In this document: in pieces, positions 13,601 through 26,094 of the stretch
How the letters are laid out: every line of letters starts with the position of its first letter
Numbering within the stretch: the first letter of the stretch is position 1
From: Pelodera strongyloides
Taxonomy: Eukaryota; Nematoda; Chromadorea; Rhabditida; Rhabditidae
Assembly: GCA_036852015.1 (NCBI GenBank)
Contig: JAANDG010000019.1
Span: 124,001-188,000, forward strand
DNA length: 64,000 nt
Reading direction: 5' to 3'
The notes under the pieces: model-generated
What the model was told of the DNA's origin: nothing
Seen by the model: the letters and a program-made list of their open reading frames with translations, nothing else
The model's database searches: none
Position numbers and translations under genes: made by a program

Positions 13601-14735
13601 CATCGACATGCCCGATTGGTATACCTTCAGCCATTCGGCACTCTCGTCGGGGGTGAAAAGTTTCAGAACGACATCCTTGAGAAAAAGAACATAAGATACG
13701 TAATTCACCGCTTAATAATAAGCACATATCAATGGTCTGACCTCAAATCCGAATTCTCCTTTCATTGATAAATTAATCCCGTTCAAAATCGCAGGTTCCA
13801 GTTCTGTAAACAACTCACTTCGATAGGATAGGGTGGATCGGCAATGTCGAAGTTGATAGTTTCCAGATGTTCCAATGTTGGAAGACTGATGATCCAGTCA
13901 AAGAAGCGGTCACAGAGCTGCAATGCCAAAATACATAGGAAAACATCGCGGCTCATTATTAACTCGAATATTTAAAGCACAACAAAACAGGAGTTACGTG
14001 CATAGGTGGAAATTGAACAGTTGTAGCTCCTAAACTCCGTACGCAAATTATAAGCAAACCACTCACGTATGCGAATTCTTCAGTCAAAACGACATTCATC
14101 TACTTGCAAAGACATCGGATTTTATAAAACACACTACCCATATCCGTTCACGTGATCAGATTTAGCGGACAAGAACACGGTATCGGCCTAATCTGTATAT
14201 GCCAAACCTCAATTCCAGAAGCCTTCTGCTCCTCCGTCAACTCCACCTCGACGTCGTCTCCCGTGTCATCACGATCTCTGCGTACTTCCTCCAGATAATC
14301 TGGCTTAAAACGCAAATTCGAATGGTAACAGAGATTGACTGCATAGGAATGCGCAAACTGATAGCCACATAAAAGATAAAAAGAACGAATATTCTGAAAA
14401 TGAGAACACGGTCAAGAAATAAGAAGTAACGGAAAGTGGCGGCGGTAACTGTTCCCGCCCCTTCCACCCGCAAGAGCAGAGGGGTTTTCTTCCCCCCGAG
14501 TATTCGAAGTGACCCTCTAATCTCTCTCTAAGCAACACGCTCTGATCGGGGAAATGGTAGTACATCAAAATTTATACTTTGACCTAAGCGACCATAACAT
14601 GCCCGCAAATACAGTACTCGTACCTACCTGCATTGCCAGCGAAAGATTATTTATCGTGTTAGACACTTCAGTCAGCGTCTCGATAGATATTGCAGGGTTC
14701 GTTCCATGTGGGAATCCGGGCGTATCGCCATCCAT
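4605..14735 (-). CDS. met-2: SETDB1-type histone H3K9 methyltransferase (MET-2 orthologue)
   Basis: A histone H3 lysine-9 methyltransferase of heterochromatin, spread over about 30 exons. The N-terminus starts [14 protein letters not shown] at 14735 and contains MET-2-like helical segments, for example [20 protein letters not shown] near 13900. A coiled region lies at 12590-11650. Tandem Tudor domains follow ([10 protein letters not shown] near 11450; [20 protein letters not shown] near 11200; YYSGTISN...[11 protein letters not shown] near 10870 and 10500; [13 protein letters not shown] near 10070). An MBD is at 7912-7790 ([18 protein letters not shown]). The Cys-rich pre-SET lies at 7390-6400 ([20 protein letters not shown]). 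The SET domain is split as in SETDB1 by an acidic linker near 5700. [14 protein letters not shown] (4980-4860) holds the catalytic cofactor motif, [11 protein letters not shown] follows, and post-[11 protein letters not shown] ends at the stop at 4605. All key SET motifs look intact. The start follows TTTTCCAG by 13 bases, consistent with trans-splicing. Confidence 0.93.
6107..6138. repeat. Short palindrome in a met-2 intron
   Basis: The segment begins GCCTTACC and ends GGTAAGGC, with a near-symmetric middle around CTCTAGGG. It lies in the intron between the two SET-domain exons ending near 6249 and starting near 6017. On the transcript it would fold as a hairpin close to splice sites. No known family is recognised. 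Confidence 0.5.
8138..8450. repeat. 39-bp tandem repeat, 8 copies, in a met-2 intron
   Basis: Eight copies of a unit containing CTTCAAAATGAAACACAGCT repeat every 39 bases, with only a few base changes between copies (last bases ACT to AAT; ATCC to AGCC). The array sits between the met-2 exons at 8690-8604 and 7912-7790. Because 39 is a multiple of three and the unit lacks stops, it is open on both strands. The plus strand would read a 13-residue repeat like [13 protein letters not shown], the minus strand [13 protein letters not shown]. Flanking met-2 exons join in phase without it, so it is treated as intronic. Confidence 0.9.
13378..13480. repeat. Dispersed repeat, copy 1, in a met-2 intron
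   Basis: Shares a run of matching blocks (GTATTCGAAG-GACCCTC, CTAAGCAACA, ATGGTA..ACATCAAAAT) with 14498-14580 in another intron of the same gene, in the same orientation. The copies are roughly 80% alike by eye. No transposase or known family is recognised. Confidence 0.6.
14498..14580. repeat. Dispersed repeat, copy 2, in a met-2 intron
   Basis: Second copy of the repeat at 13378-13480, sharing AGTATTCGAAG, CTAAGCAACA and ACATCAAAAT in the same order. It lies in the first met-2 intron. Confidence 0.6.
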
Positions 14736-16723
14736 AGCAGAAATAAACCTGGAAAATGAACAACCACGTGAAAGGGCTGTGAACATCACATTTTAAAAAC
14801 TCCTAACCCCCCCCCCTCGCATATCACACTTCTTCAGTCAATCAAGCGTAAAGCCAATAAAAGCTAATAACAAACAGATTCAAGTAATACTCCGCGTGCT
14901 GACTGACATACGATATCCCTTCCTGTCTATGATACATTGTAGTAGAATAATACTAACAACTCAACAACAACACTCCAAAGAACTGTTCAAAAAACTTTAT
15001 TAAACAATAAACATAGACGAGTAACCAATAAATATACAGATCAAAAGCAATACGGTATTGCACAGCTACGAGTCAAACTTCACGTAATTAAAATAACACA
15101 AGTAATTCTAATCAATATAGTCGCTCAACACTAAAACAAACAAACAAAACAAAAGATAAATCTTCATACGGTAATATCCAATCCGCTAACCATTGGAGTG
15201 ATTAGAGAAACATAAAGATTACTGTATGTTTACAAATAGCATCAAAACAGCTATTTTCAAGTCCCAAATTCCCAGAGATCAGCTAATACATTCAAACAAC
15301 AAATCTATAGAACAAACGGAAAATAAGATTGGTCCAGCAAATATAGTATATCTCCAAAGAGCAAGCTTTGAAAAATAAAGCGTGAAAAGCACACTTCAGC
15401 AATCACCTTCATTGTCTTCCTCTTGCACAAAAACAACACACCAATCAGTCCCGTTCTAGAGATTATGATCCTCAAAAAAGCTACTACGATAATGCCCGTA
15501 ATGGGAAATGAGAAACGCAGCGAAAAAAAGGATAAAGACAGTAACACCACAATTAGTTGGGAAGTAATTCGCAGTTCGTTTGACAGTGAAACTGAGCAAT
15601 CTGCAATCCGCATACCCTGATGAAAACTAAGAATCGAAGAGCAGGAAATAAAGCTAAACGATAAGATCTTTTCTCGACTAAGAACACAAAACAAAGGAAG
15701 AAATAAGAAAAGAAAGTGGATACGCTTCATTGAAGCATCTTATTTTTGACACAGCCATGAAAACCCCTCACGCTGAACATCAATTTTCAACCTACAATTT
15801 TTCTAATCAAGGCAAGAACACAAGAAACAGGGAAAGAAATGCTCGGGAATAAATCTCAAAGGAAAAATCAACGAATACTGACATAATTGTGACAATTAAA
15901 TAAATTAAACGGAAATTTTTTTAGAAAAAAATAATACCCTGACGCCGAGACCGTACCGTACACGACTGGATGAGGCGTCATAAAGATGAACATCATAACA
16001 AACGAATAAAAGCACTTCGCTTCGCTCGATTCCAACGGTATACGGGCTAATATATTATTACACTGTATAGTCTTTGGACAATTGACACTAACAATAAGCA
16101 CTACGTGATTATGAGCAATCTCTAAAAAGCATAACAGTGAGTTAGTTATTAGCAGTTAGCGATAATAGCACACTGGAAGAAAAGATTAGTTGTTCAGTTC
16201 AGAATAAACAACTATTTGAACCCACAAAGTGAAGAGTTCGTAAAGAAAAAGAAAAACGTTCAAAACATCACAACATACGTATGTACAGCTAGACACCAGT
16301 GTAAGGGCAAAGGTCTTGTGAGAAAACGCCTCCTGACGATCTATGAATCCAACGTAGGCAATTGAAGAACAATAGGCAATCCTCCCAGAAGATCTCAGAG
16401 CAAATTATTAAGTTTAAAAGGGTATTCACTACCGACTGATTGCAACTTATCCTCCTCAAGTAGTGCATGGCCAGGGCCCAGAGACAAGCCCGAGTCCTAC
16501 TTATTCTAATTTCTCGATCATTTTGTCATCGTCTGTTATTCCAGGTCCTGCACGCCCACAAAACAACCTGAAACGGAGCTATGTTCACTGCAAATGAGTG
16601 ACAGGGAATCCTGGACGCAATTCCGGTGCAGCAGCAAAGTCATAGGAATAGATACTAGTGAAAAATTACCCATGTTAAATGCAAAACACATGTGGATGTG
16701 GCCCACGTACGGAGCTAGTTTAG
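14736..16723. other. Intergenic between lmbr-1 3' end and met-2 5' end
   Basis: About 2 kb. The first bases hold a likely spliced-leader acceptor for met-2 (TTTTCCAG read on the minus strand, ending near 14749). A run of C occurs near 14805-14815. Open frames here (for example minus 15305-15730) are low-complexity and lack splice context. The met-2 promoter should lie in this stretch. No coding gene is seen. Confidence 0.55.
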
Positions 16724-17117
16724 AGGGACGCGGTCACCGTTTTGACCCTTATGTATACTTTATCAACTACACAGCATGAAAAACATAGTGTTGGAAAAAA
16801 TCCGACGAAAAACGCTGTTTTCAGCGAGAAATTAATTGACTAAAAAAGTTGCGTCCAATCCAAGGTCCACAGTTAGCCACAGAAAACCAAATGTTATAAT
16901 GCCCGCGAGGTATTCGACCGATTAATTAGTGGAATAACATTCGTCGAGTCATTATCAGCAAGGCCATATGCTGGACAATTACTAGGGTTACGGTGCGTCA
17001 TCATTTTACTCGCTGTTGCCGCATTTCTTGCCATTTTCCCAACGCTATGCGTTATAAATAATGAAGATAATAAAAACACAAAGTATACATAGGGGCCAAA
17101 ACGGTGACCACGTCCCT
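16724..17117. mobile_element. TTAA-flanked inverted-repeat element enclosing the lmbr-1 last exon
   Basis: Left arm (from 16724) starts AGGGACGCGGTCACCGTTTT; the right arm, reverse-complemented from 17117, starts AGGGACGTGGTCACCGTTTT. About 38 bases match to TATGTATACTTT, then similarity ends. The flanks are TTAG on the left and TTAA on the right, as expected for a decayed TTAA target duplication. Two other elements in this window (28932-29287 and 61511-61920) also start AGGG after TTAA. The 394-bp element contains the final coding exon of the LMBR1 gene (17045-16894). Confidence 0.6.
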
Positions 17118-20100
17118 TTAATAATATGATAGAATGAACAAAAATACTGCGATAGCCACTGTACCTGTTAGTCATCTCCCTAAAGACGTGACTGGTGAAT
17201 TGCTTGGCGAGGATAAATATCGTCACTCCGGCAAAAGCTACATTGTAGAAGATGACCAGACGGAAGTTGTCCAGCCATCGAAGAGAACCATAGGCTCCAA
17301 GGAGGTCGAACGAAGTGATACCTGTAGCACAGTTCTTTACATACAGGATGCGCAGTGATAAGCGTCCGACTGCTGTGACTGACTGTATAGTTTGTAGTTT
17401 GCACAGCCTCCATTAAGTATATACCCCGAACTCTAAGCCCAGATAAACTAACAGGGAATCGCAAGTACAATCCTATTTGACATCGTCATACATTTCATAA
17501 CATAAAGGACCGCAGTAAAACACAGATATACTGCATATAAAACACCCCCGCAAAAGGTAAATGAAACTCACCAAGTGTCACTGCAACCACGGGAAGCGCC
17601 GAACTCAGCACCACAATACAACTGCAGTTGACTATGACAGCTGTCATCGAAGTCTTTTCACGACGGGGCCGGATGGACTTCACCAGAGGAAGGGAGTAGA
17701 AGCCGACCAACGAGGTGGCCATCACGTAGCTAAACAGTGTACAAATATGCATTCGAAGTAACCCAACTGTGAACTGTGACTGTAAGAAACAGGAAGGCCG
17801 CGGCTTCTCTACATGAGTGAGTATTTAAGTTTATGTGTGAAAACTGTATGTTGAAAACAGAAAATTCCAAAAGTTAAAAGAAAAACTCACAGTATGATGA
17901 TCATCTCCAACACAACTCCCACCATGCCGAACGTATGACGAGATTGCACCTAGACAAAGGCAAAGGTGATTGCAAAAAAGAACAACTCCTTCTGCAAATA
18001 GCTGAGTATCCGAACTTCAGTAAACATATATTAAACAACGAAATACATAGAATGACTTACTTCCATATACTGAACATACGCGGGCAGTGCCTTGTATCCG
18101 AAGAACAATTTCAACGTGTTGATCCCAACCATCAACACAGACACTGACTAAAACGTACAACCTTTATAACAAATTTCTGAATGCACGCACATACTTAAAA
18201 GATTGGCCATAAAAACTGAGTTACCTACAAATTACAAACTACAAATATATCCAAGCGTCTCAAATGAACGTGCGAGCGCATATACGAGACGAGAAGACAT
18301 GGATTAGAAACAAGGCACAAAATCACAAACCGTCAGAAATAGCAAACAGAGTACGCAAGCCGGGTATTTGATAGCAGACAACAGTCTCTGGTACCATCGG
18401 ATACTCTTCTCTCGGAGCGGGAGACTTGGCAGAGAAGAGCGGAACGTGGATCCAAGCGAGGAGTCGTGTTCAGTCACTAAACGCGCACGTGTAAAGCATG
18501 TAAAAAGACCAACATACATCCTACTCTTAACATAATGCAAGCTACACGCCTACGCCCCAACATGAGCCGCAAAAAAGTGTTTTCATTCATTAAAAATACA
18601 GTAATCAGTAATAAGATGTTGTACACAGCCACAGCTAACCCTGCAGACTAAAGTCGATAAATCGAAATTTTAAAACCCACCAAGAATCTCTGAGACAAAA
18701 CCTCCATAAGAATCGTAGGAGTGGGCGTGCGGCAGATCTACACGGCGCTCGGAATCTAAAATAGTTAACTAATAGTTGACTACGCTACAGAATACTATAG
18801 TAAAATGCTGAGGATGCAAATACTACACAGGTGAAGCGAAGAATAGATAGATACAACCGTTTTGTTATAAAAATAAAACCAACATTTAGTCAAGCTGTAT
18901 TCCTGTCCTGGCCTGCAGTTCAACTTCACCGGTGAACTTCTCAGATACGGTACACAGTCGGTCGACGAGTAGCCCCTAAATCAGATAAATTTTCAGAGTA
19001 CGCAACGATGAATTACAGCATCCATATCACAGCCTCGGTGGGCTGCAAAGGAATTCTTCGCCTACGCGATATAAAATTCCAGACGTGAAGTGGAGCAAAA
19101 TATGCCCCTAGAGAGCAAGAAAAAATCTTGAAAACACAAACAAAAATAGGCCAATTTATTTCTTATTAACCAACCCAATATAACTCCTCCGCGTTGGATC
19201 GGATCGCGTTCGCCTTTCCCTGGCTTCTCTCGTCTTCTGACAGCACAATTCCAATCGATTGATCACTTGTTGTTCATCGTCTTCTATGGGAACTCCCTGC
19301 AAATAAATAATACACAAACTAATATGTGCCTTTAAATGCAGTTGACCTTCCACAACCACCTCCACACTGCATGGCAAATACGATAGAAAAAAAAGCAAAA
19401 AAGCGTGAAGAGCATGCAGATGCAAGTTAGCTGAAGTAAGGAAAAGCCACGATGTGGTGCACAACATACCCTCCTAACCTGAGCCTTTTCAGAGACGATG
19501 GTGAACATTCTCGAGAAGCCGACCGGAGTGGAAATCAGAAGGAGAAGCACGCCGATCAGTGACACACAGGAGTAGATGAGAGGTAAATTGACCTGGAAAG
19601 ACGAGATTTTATATAGAACTGAAAAGTTACAATACTATCCTTACTCAACACCTAGTGCCACCGAAACCCCCTTCTACCGGACACGACACACCCGTTCGCG
19701 GCCTACACCGTAATATCAAGCAAGCGTTTGGCTTTGAATACTTGAATATTTATTATACTCATCAAAAGAACGCGACGCCGTGAGAAACGACAAAAAAATA
19801 GGCGATACAAATAATTAGAAATAAGTCCGATTCAACAATAAAAACATCTCATTTTTCGATTTTCCAAAGTCGCAGATTTCACATTCACAGACTCTCGTCT
19901 GGATGAGCCGCTCCGCAAAAATACAGCCCGCTTACCAACGAACTACTCAAGAAACTAACAGACTACGAAAAAAAACTAACCGATGTGATACTGAAAATAG
20001 AGAAAAGATGGAGGATTGATAGGTTCGACGATGATGCAATGAGGAGATTGTAGATGACATCACAGAGACAGAGGAGCACGACAATCAGTAGTGCACAGAC

Positions 20101-21250
20101 GGCCAGAGTCTCGTAGAGACGACCCAGGATGGAGTTGAAGACTGGATTGTAGTCCTGCACCTGAACATATAAGAGCACGTGTACATGTGTACAGCTCAAC
20201 TGCAACAAATCAACGGAATATCTAAATGGTTCCTGTCTTACACATAATCTGATACCACAACATAGGACAGCAAGCAATCAAAACCAATCAATGGACCAAC
20301 CGTTTTCTTCTTGCTAAACGAAAATCCCTGACTTTCGAGGAAGAAGTACGAAAAGGGCAGGAGCACAAAGAGACTCAAGTTGACAAGGACGAATACGTAA
20401 TTCCATAATGAATGGATGAGCGACCAGGACAACCACTGCAGATAGTAGCTGCCTGGATACCTGAATATAGGATACCTTACTAGACTAATACTAGATTACG
20501 GATTTGGTGCGCATGAAATCCCCCAGACGCGAAAAGTTTCCTATCCTATCCTACGAATGGGAGACGGACGGATTCCAGGGCCCCCAAGACATGAGTTTGA
20601 AACGACAGTACCTCTGTAACAATTCGGACCCCAGCACAGAGAACGGCATCAGAATTGCGGATCCAACAGAAACGGCCATCGACACGGTGCACATCCACAG
20701 TCTACAGAAAAAAGGCAATACTACTTACACGATAAAGAAGTGTTATCGAAAGATGTCGTTTTAATCGCCTTATCGATAAAAACAAAATAATAACAAACTC
20801 ACGATATCCGATAAACAAAGTAGTCTTCTTCTCCCGAAAATAGACTATCGAAGGAAGAGTGCATCTTGTACTTTCGTAGAATGTAGTGTGAGAAGATACA
20901 TAGCGATAAGAACAGGAGGAAACATATCTAAATGTAAAGTCAGGGCTATTTTTCACTTTTTCACAATTGCAGTTCACCTCGTAAATTACGTGGAAGAATT
21001 AAGATCACATCATGCACCGATGCCATGAGAATTAGAGTTAATACTACTCCAACACAACTGAAACTAACCAAATGTTCCCTGACAGTATCATAAAACTGCC
21101 TCTCGTTGAGTTGTTCGTTTATTAAATCGTGTATAGAAGGCGGGGGATCGGGGTCGGACGCCCCGAATAAAAGGCTCATCCAGGAGGAGACAAAGTCGCC
21201 CACACTAGACGACGGGTCCCACCCACACAGGAAGAAGCACGAGGGTCTGC
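16894..21250 (-). CDS. lmbr-1: LMBR1-family multi-pass membrane protein
   Basis: A lipocalin-receptor/LMBR1-like polytopic membrane protein. Exons on the minus strand align in order to vertebrate LMBR1. They include FLLFLSLCIFSHYILRKYK (20930-20810), YYLQWLSWSLIHSLWNYVF (near 20440), YSCVSLIGVLLLLISTPVGF (19590-19470), a charged coiled stretch EDDEQQVINRLELCCQK (near 19290), STFRSSLP...AIKYPACVLC (18460-18330), TFGMVGVVLEMIIIL (17930), VVGFYSLPL-like VGFYSLPLVKSIRPRR with NCSCIVVLSSALPVV (17740-17550), and ITSFDLLGAYGSLRWLDNF (17320-17165). The last exon (17045-16894) is a polar tail of about 50 residues. The best start is the ATG at 21179, where MSLLFGAS precedes a short acidic lead-in; the frame stays open to a CTGCAG acceptor near 21247, which may be the trans-splice site. 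The tail exon lies inside a TTAA inverted-repeat element. Confidence 0.9.
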
Positions 21251-22069
21251 AGACGAAATTATTAACTATTTGATAGTACGTAAAGAGCAGTCCACATGAA
21301 TATATTCACTCACATTCAGCATAAAAGGGCCACTATTTCTTCACAGCTGTTTTCGAATCATCTAACAACGTCTAAGATGATAAGTAAGATATTTCCTCAA
21401 TCAAACTTTAATATAAAGGTAATAAAAAAAACAAGCGAGAGGTAGTTCAACCACCGTTTCCCACCAGACGTATTCCAAAAATATAAGTATACGTGTAAAA
21501 CCAACAAAACCCTTCTTTGCAAAGCAGGACAGGACGGGGAGGGGCAGGGACAATGTAATATCAGATAAGAAATAAGAACTAAGAAAAAGAGCAATATAAA
21601 ACAAAATCATTTGCAGTATTCAAGAATTTTTGAATGTTTCACAACAATAATATTTTTCACAAAAATATTCAATAGTTACGGAAAAAGACGGGCAAGAAAA
21701 AACCCTTTACCTATTGTCTATTGCTAGCAAAAAGGAGCAAAAACTCTTTCTCCCTAGTCCCTGATCAGCTGACAGACAAATGAGAGAGCAGCATGATAGC
21801 ATGACAGACAGAGATAGAGACAGAAAACAGTCAAGAATAAACAGAAGGACAAAACAAAAGGCGGCACGAGCAAAGTTCGGCAGAGTGCAGAGTCAACGAA
21901 AAAAAGCAAAAAGGAACAAAATCACAGAGACCGTAATATGTAACAAGTACATATTAAGCAATACCGGTGGAAATAACCGATTTGGCGCTAAAACATCCGT
22001 AAAACGCCGAAACGCCTCGAAAGTTTAGTGTCCGTCAGTTAACCACTTCGTTTTTATTTGCTTTCTTAT
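21251..22069. other. Intergenic upstream of lmbr-1
   Basis: AT-rich sequence with purine-rich stretches around 21780-21940. No convincing exon on either strand. It should contain the lmbr-1 promoter. Confidence 0.5.
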
Positions 22070-22545
22070 TTAATAATAAATGTTTATTGGATCAACGAGT
22101 GGTAGGAACAAAGAAGAAAGTTCTCGATCTTCAAACAATGTAATTGGTAACGAATCAACGAAATCTTTTGTTGTCTTATTCCAGCTATCGAATTCACCTA
22201 TTTCCCGGGGCAGTTTGTTGATTAAATTTATGACCCGAAGAAAATACCAGTTTTTGCACTTATAATTAAATCGTCTCCTAATAACAATATAACGGTGTGG
22301 GCGACATGGTCTATTTGAAATCGATTGTTTTAAAGTGATATACCTGGCGTATGGCATTTCAAATCGACCAAATATCATTTTAATAAATGTCGTTACATCT
22401 ATTCCGCGTCTTCTAATAAATAGTGGTTCAGTGTTAAGAGCTCTAAGTCTCAGTTTATATGAATTGGCAGCTATATTGCTTTCTTATTTGACTTGCCAAT
22501 GGTTTTCAAATAAATTTATACACAGTAAAGGTTGCACGCTTGAGG
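22070..22545 (-). pseudogene. Non-LTR retrotransposon remnant (C-terminal end of a reverse transcriptase ORF)
   Basis: On the minus strand an open stretch reads RLRALNTEPLFIRRRGIDVT followed by FIKMIFGRF, then NLINKLPREIGEFDSWN and TTKDFVDSL. This matches the usual C-terminal pattern of LINE reverse transcriptases, where RL..L....L..RR...D.. is followed by F..R.V..WN.LP........F...L. The 5' side breaks into stops above about 22470. Only the final ~150 residues survive, with no catalytic YXDD block, so the copy is dead. No poly-A tail or target duplication was identified. Confidence 0.5.
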
Positions 22546-25330
22546 TTCCGTAAATTTTTAGTGTAGAGTGTCTTCTTCTTCCTCCTAGCGTTTCTTACAG
22601 TGTAGAGTGTATAAAATCCGTAATTTGAATCATCACTGGGTGCCACAAACAAAACAAAATCGTGCACCTCCGAGCAGACAAATCAATGAATCAATTGAAA
22701 ACAGTCGCTCTTAATAAAAACATAACAACAAACGCCGGGTCGGAACGAACAAAACATTTTGTGTTGCAGATCTAATAGCTATAGCTAGTAATCCATCCAG
22801 ATCGAACCCTCGAACCTACACAACAGCCAGACAGCACTCAGCCAAGCCACCCGCAGTAATCCCTATAAATGACCTCAATCTACAACAAGGAAAAGGATAG
22901 GAAACAGAAACCAAGTGAAAACGTAAACTATTTCGCCCGCAAAGGTCGAGAAGGATGCCAGGTGGTATTTTGCCCTTGCCCTTGCCAAAAACCATATTGA
23001 ATACACTATTTGACGGAAGGATTGAAGGGACTATTATTGGCGAAAGAACAAGTAGCATAAGGGTCTGTCAGCATTAGCAGAACGCGTGTTCGTGCGGACG
23101 CTAAACGAATTTCACATGCAGAACAAATGGATGTAGACATATAGGGGCACTGAGAGAAAGAGAAATAGAGGGAACGTAAGAGAGAATATAGAAACGGAAG
23201 CAAACACCCTCCCTCGCGTATAACAAGCAAGATGTAGAGTGGAAGCACATTGCATCACATCAACCACTTGCAGTTGCACTACATACAAGTATTCACATGC
23301 AATCGATAATGCAAGTTTTGGAACCGGACGCCTGACCAAACTGTGACTCTACGATGATTCTACCTTCTACTAGGAAAACAAATTCAAATATTATTAGTCC
23401 AGGGTTTGTTTTCAATGAGCGAGTCTACCCAATATCCGAAAAAAACAAAAACGTTCTAAGTTCAAATTCAAGATCACTCTCAAATTAGGAAATAATGAAG
23501 GTGTACACTATCGTTTCCAAACAAATAAGGAAGGATTGATCGTCTAGTCCGATAAAGAAACAGAAAGTAGAAAATCGTAAGTGTAAATAGATCAAGACAA
23601 AAGTGTGAAAGGGCACTAGGGCACAAACATAAAGAAATAGGCAAACAGGTGGCAGAAGTGAATCCTACGGTATTAAAGGTATACACTTCTGAATCCCTAT
23701 AAATACAGCCTAAAAAATCTCACCATGGAAATTAGCTAGGATTAGAGAAAAACCATACCTCATGAGTATATGCTGCTAGTATGGTTGAAAAGGAGAAGGG
23801 AATAAGGTAATAGCTAATATTGATATTTGTAATTATGATTAATCTTGCATAATATAAAAATGATAACTCATGGAATGATGGGATGGATCATGAAATCATT
23901 CGATCCAAGCTGGCTGGGGGGACCGTCTCCCCACGTTGTCTAGGCGATACTTTTTTGGCTGTACTACTTATTCTTACTTCCTAATTATACAGAGTAGCAG
24001 GGCTAGGAAAATCCTAATTCAATATAAAAAGTCAATTTCAAAGAGATAAGCACTGAAATGAGAAGCTAATGCTGCATGTCTCGGATAATAGTTAGAGTCG
24101 CTCACTACCTATCCCCATCCACAAAGAAACTATAAATATACCAAGAACAACGTGCCTGAAAACCAGGCATGACCCCTCATCCAAACTCTGATGTTTTCAC
24201 TTGCTCATAGATTATGATCCCTTCCTTAGCTACAACCTCTTATGACATGACACACAACATCTCTATATCTTTATCTATTCTTTTAGATTTTTCCGCATTT
24301 CCATCGCACGCTTATTAGACTTTGCCCTTTCCCTTTATTTGATGCCGCTGCGCGTAGAAAACAGTACAAAAATTCGGTCAGAGGTGATTGATTGATATAC
24401 ACAGTAGAAATTGAAAAAGATAAGGCCTTCGTTCACATTTAATTAAGATACGGTAGATCATCTACAACGTTCCAAGTGCGTGTGTGAAAGTTCACACTTA
24501 TTAAAAAAACAAGGGAATTATGTGCCATGAGCTCTTATTGTTAGGTGCACAACCACTAATCTATATCTATCACAGATGTTTTCTAAAAATTATTGAGCCA
24601 CAGTTCTAAACCATTTTTTTTTCAAACCATTTTTTTCCAAAATAAGTCAAATACAAATACTCCACTTCATTATTCGTTGAGATAACAAAATATCCATCAT
24701 CCATGTCTCCATCGCCACTAATAACTCCTAAACATACGTGGCTCAACCACAATAAAAATTATTGTCGTCATATTTTCATTGCAGCAACTAATCGCTCCGT
24801 TCCCACTGCCCCCTCCCCCTCAATAATATTGATTAAGCAGTAAATACTAAACGATACGAATACGGTCAGGTCACATAGGGATAGGTAGACTTTCGAAATA
24901 AGCGGAAATTGAATTGAAACGCTCTACAAAATAAGCCAGAACACCGTTATGAACAAAGAAATATATGTTAAAAATACGCGGGCATTTGGCGCGGAGTTGC
25001 TGTACCGGATGTGGATCAGAGAGAGATATTTAGAGAGGCAATGCGCAAAATAGTTTACAATTGTAACACTAACACAGAGCTAGTGAAGTGAGGCACGTAA
25101 CATCACAATCATTAAAACTAAATCACTGATTTACGTACGATGGCTTGTTGCTAGTTCCGGTACTTTTGCAACTTTAGTGACACAGTGACGCGACACGTAC
25201 ATTCGGTCCGTTTGAAGAAAAAAATGACACCTGACATTGATGCGTGGTTTTCTATGCCTATTCCAACTCCCAACAAAAACAAACAGAAATGAGAAAGCGA
25301 CAAAGCGCTGGAAAGAGGAAATAAACTTTT
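22546..25330. other. Intergenic, nothing identified
   Basis: About 2.8 kb of AT-rich sequence. Open frames are short, low-complexity and without splice context. No RNA gene or repeat array was recognised by eye. Confidence 0.45.
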
Positions 25331-25590
25331 AGAATGATATAGGAAGATTTTCAGGCCAAAAATTGAAGAGTTTTTAAGGACAGATCCTGATCCATAGTGA
25401 ATGTAGTTACTAAGTCGAAACAAAACAAAAGAAAATGAAAGGCGACAAGGTAACCCAGTGCGATTTAAATCTTAGAATGATATAGGAAGATTTTCAGGCC
25501 AAAAATTGAAGACATTTTAAGGACAGATCCTGATCCATAGTGAATGTAGTGAACAAAATGAAAGGCGACAAGGTAACCCAGTGAGACATT
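25331..25590. repeat. Partial tandem duplication
   Basis: A block of about 75 bases starting TAGAATGATATAGGAAGATT occurs at about 25332 and again at about 25473. A following block with AAAGGCGACAAGGTAACCCA occurs at about 25437 and 25560. The order is A-B-A-B, so this is a tandem duplication of ~140 bp with a small deletion in the second copy. Confidence 0.75.
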
Positions 25591-25633
25591 GAAATCTAAG
25601 ATTTATAATATGAAGATAATAAGACAAATAAAC

Positions 25634-25961
25634 TCACAATGATCTATTTGTCGGTGGCGCGGCGTCGTCCGAGTCCCGCGCTTTCAAAAATGGCCAGAGA
25701 AGCACACTAGATGCCGGGGCTTCAAAATTGGCGTGGTCAGCGTACAACTGAAATGTTCGTTATTAATTACTATGTATAAGTTAAATATGCCTCTGAACAT
25801 GAAAACCAATTTAAAATAAGGAAAATCATGCGGCAACGAAAGAGACTTAGAAATTTAGAAACGCTTCATTAACACTGAATAGTACTGATGCTTATAATAG
25901 GGAAACTGGACATGTTTTACATAAGTTGAATATTTACCTGGGTATGCGAAATGGGTGACAT
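25634..25961 (-). CDS. Possible two-exon small ORF (45 residues), unproven
   Basis: Exon 1 (25961-25938) reads MSPISHTQ and ends at a good GTAAAT donor. Exon 2 (25747-25634) starts after TTTCAG and reads LYADHANFEAPASSVLLWPF to a stop, 38 codons, in phase 0. The product resembles nothing I know and has no signal peptide. The GC-rich exon 2 could instead be part of a dispersed repeat. Low confidence. Confidence 0.2.
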
Positions 25962-26094
25962 TTGGAGGTAAATATGTATTCTTTGACTCCAAATTTAATA
26001 TCGAAATGGTTGAACTATTTGATCAGAATCAGATTTCTATCTACGGGAAAGTGGGCGGAGTTTGGCGGACTGGTGTCTATTGTAATTGAGAGAA

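Noticed and set aside
15305..15730. Minus-strand open frame of 141 codons
   Set aside because: Low-complexity, Leu/Phe/Ser-rich reading of AT-rich DNA with no splice context or family motif.
20504..20764. Plus-strand open frame of 86 codons
   Set aside because: It overlaps antisense the lmbr-1 exon that aligns with the LMBR1 family.
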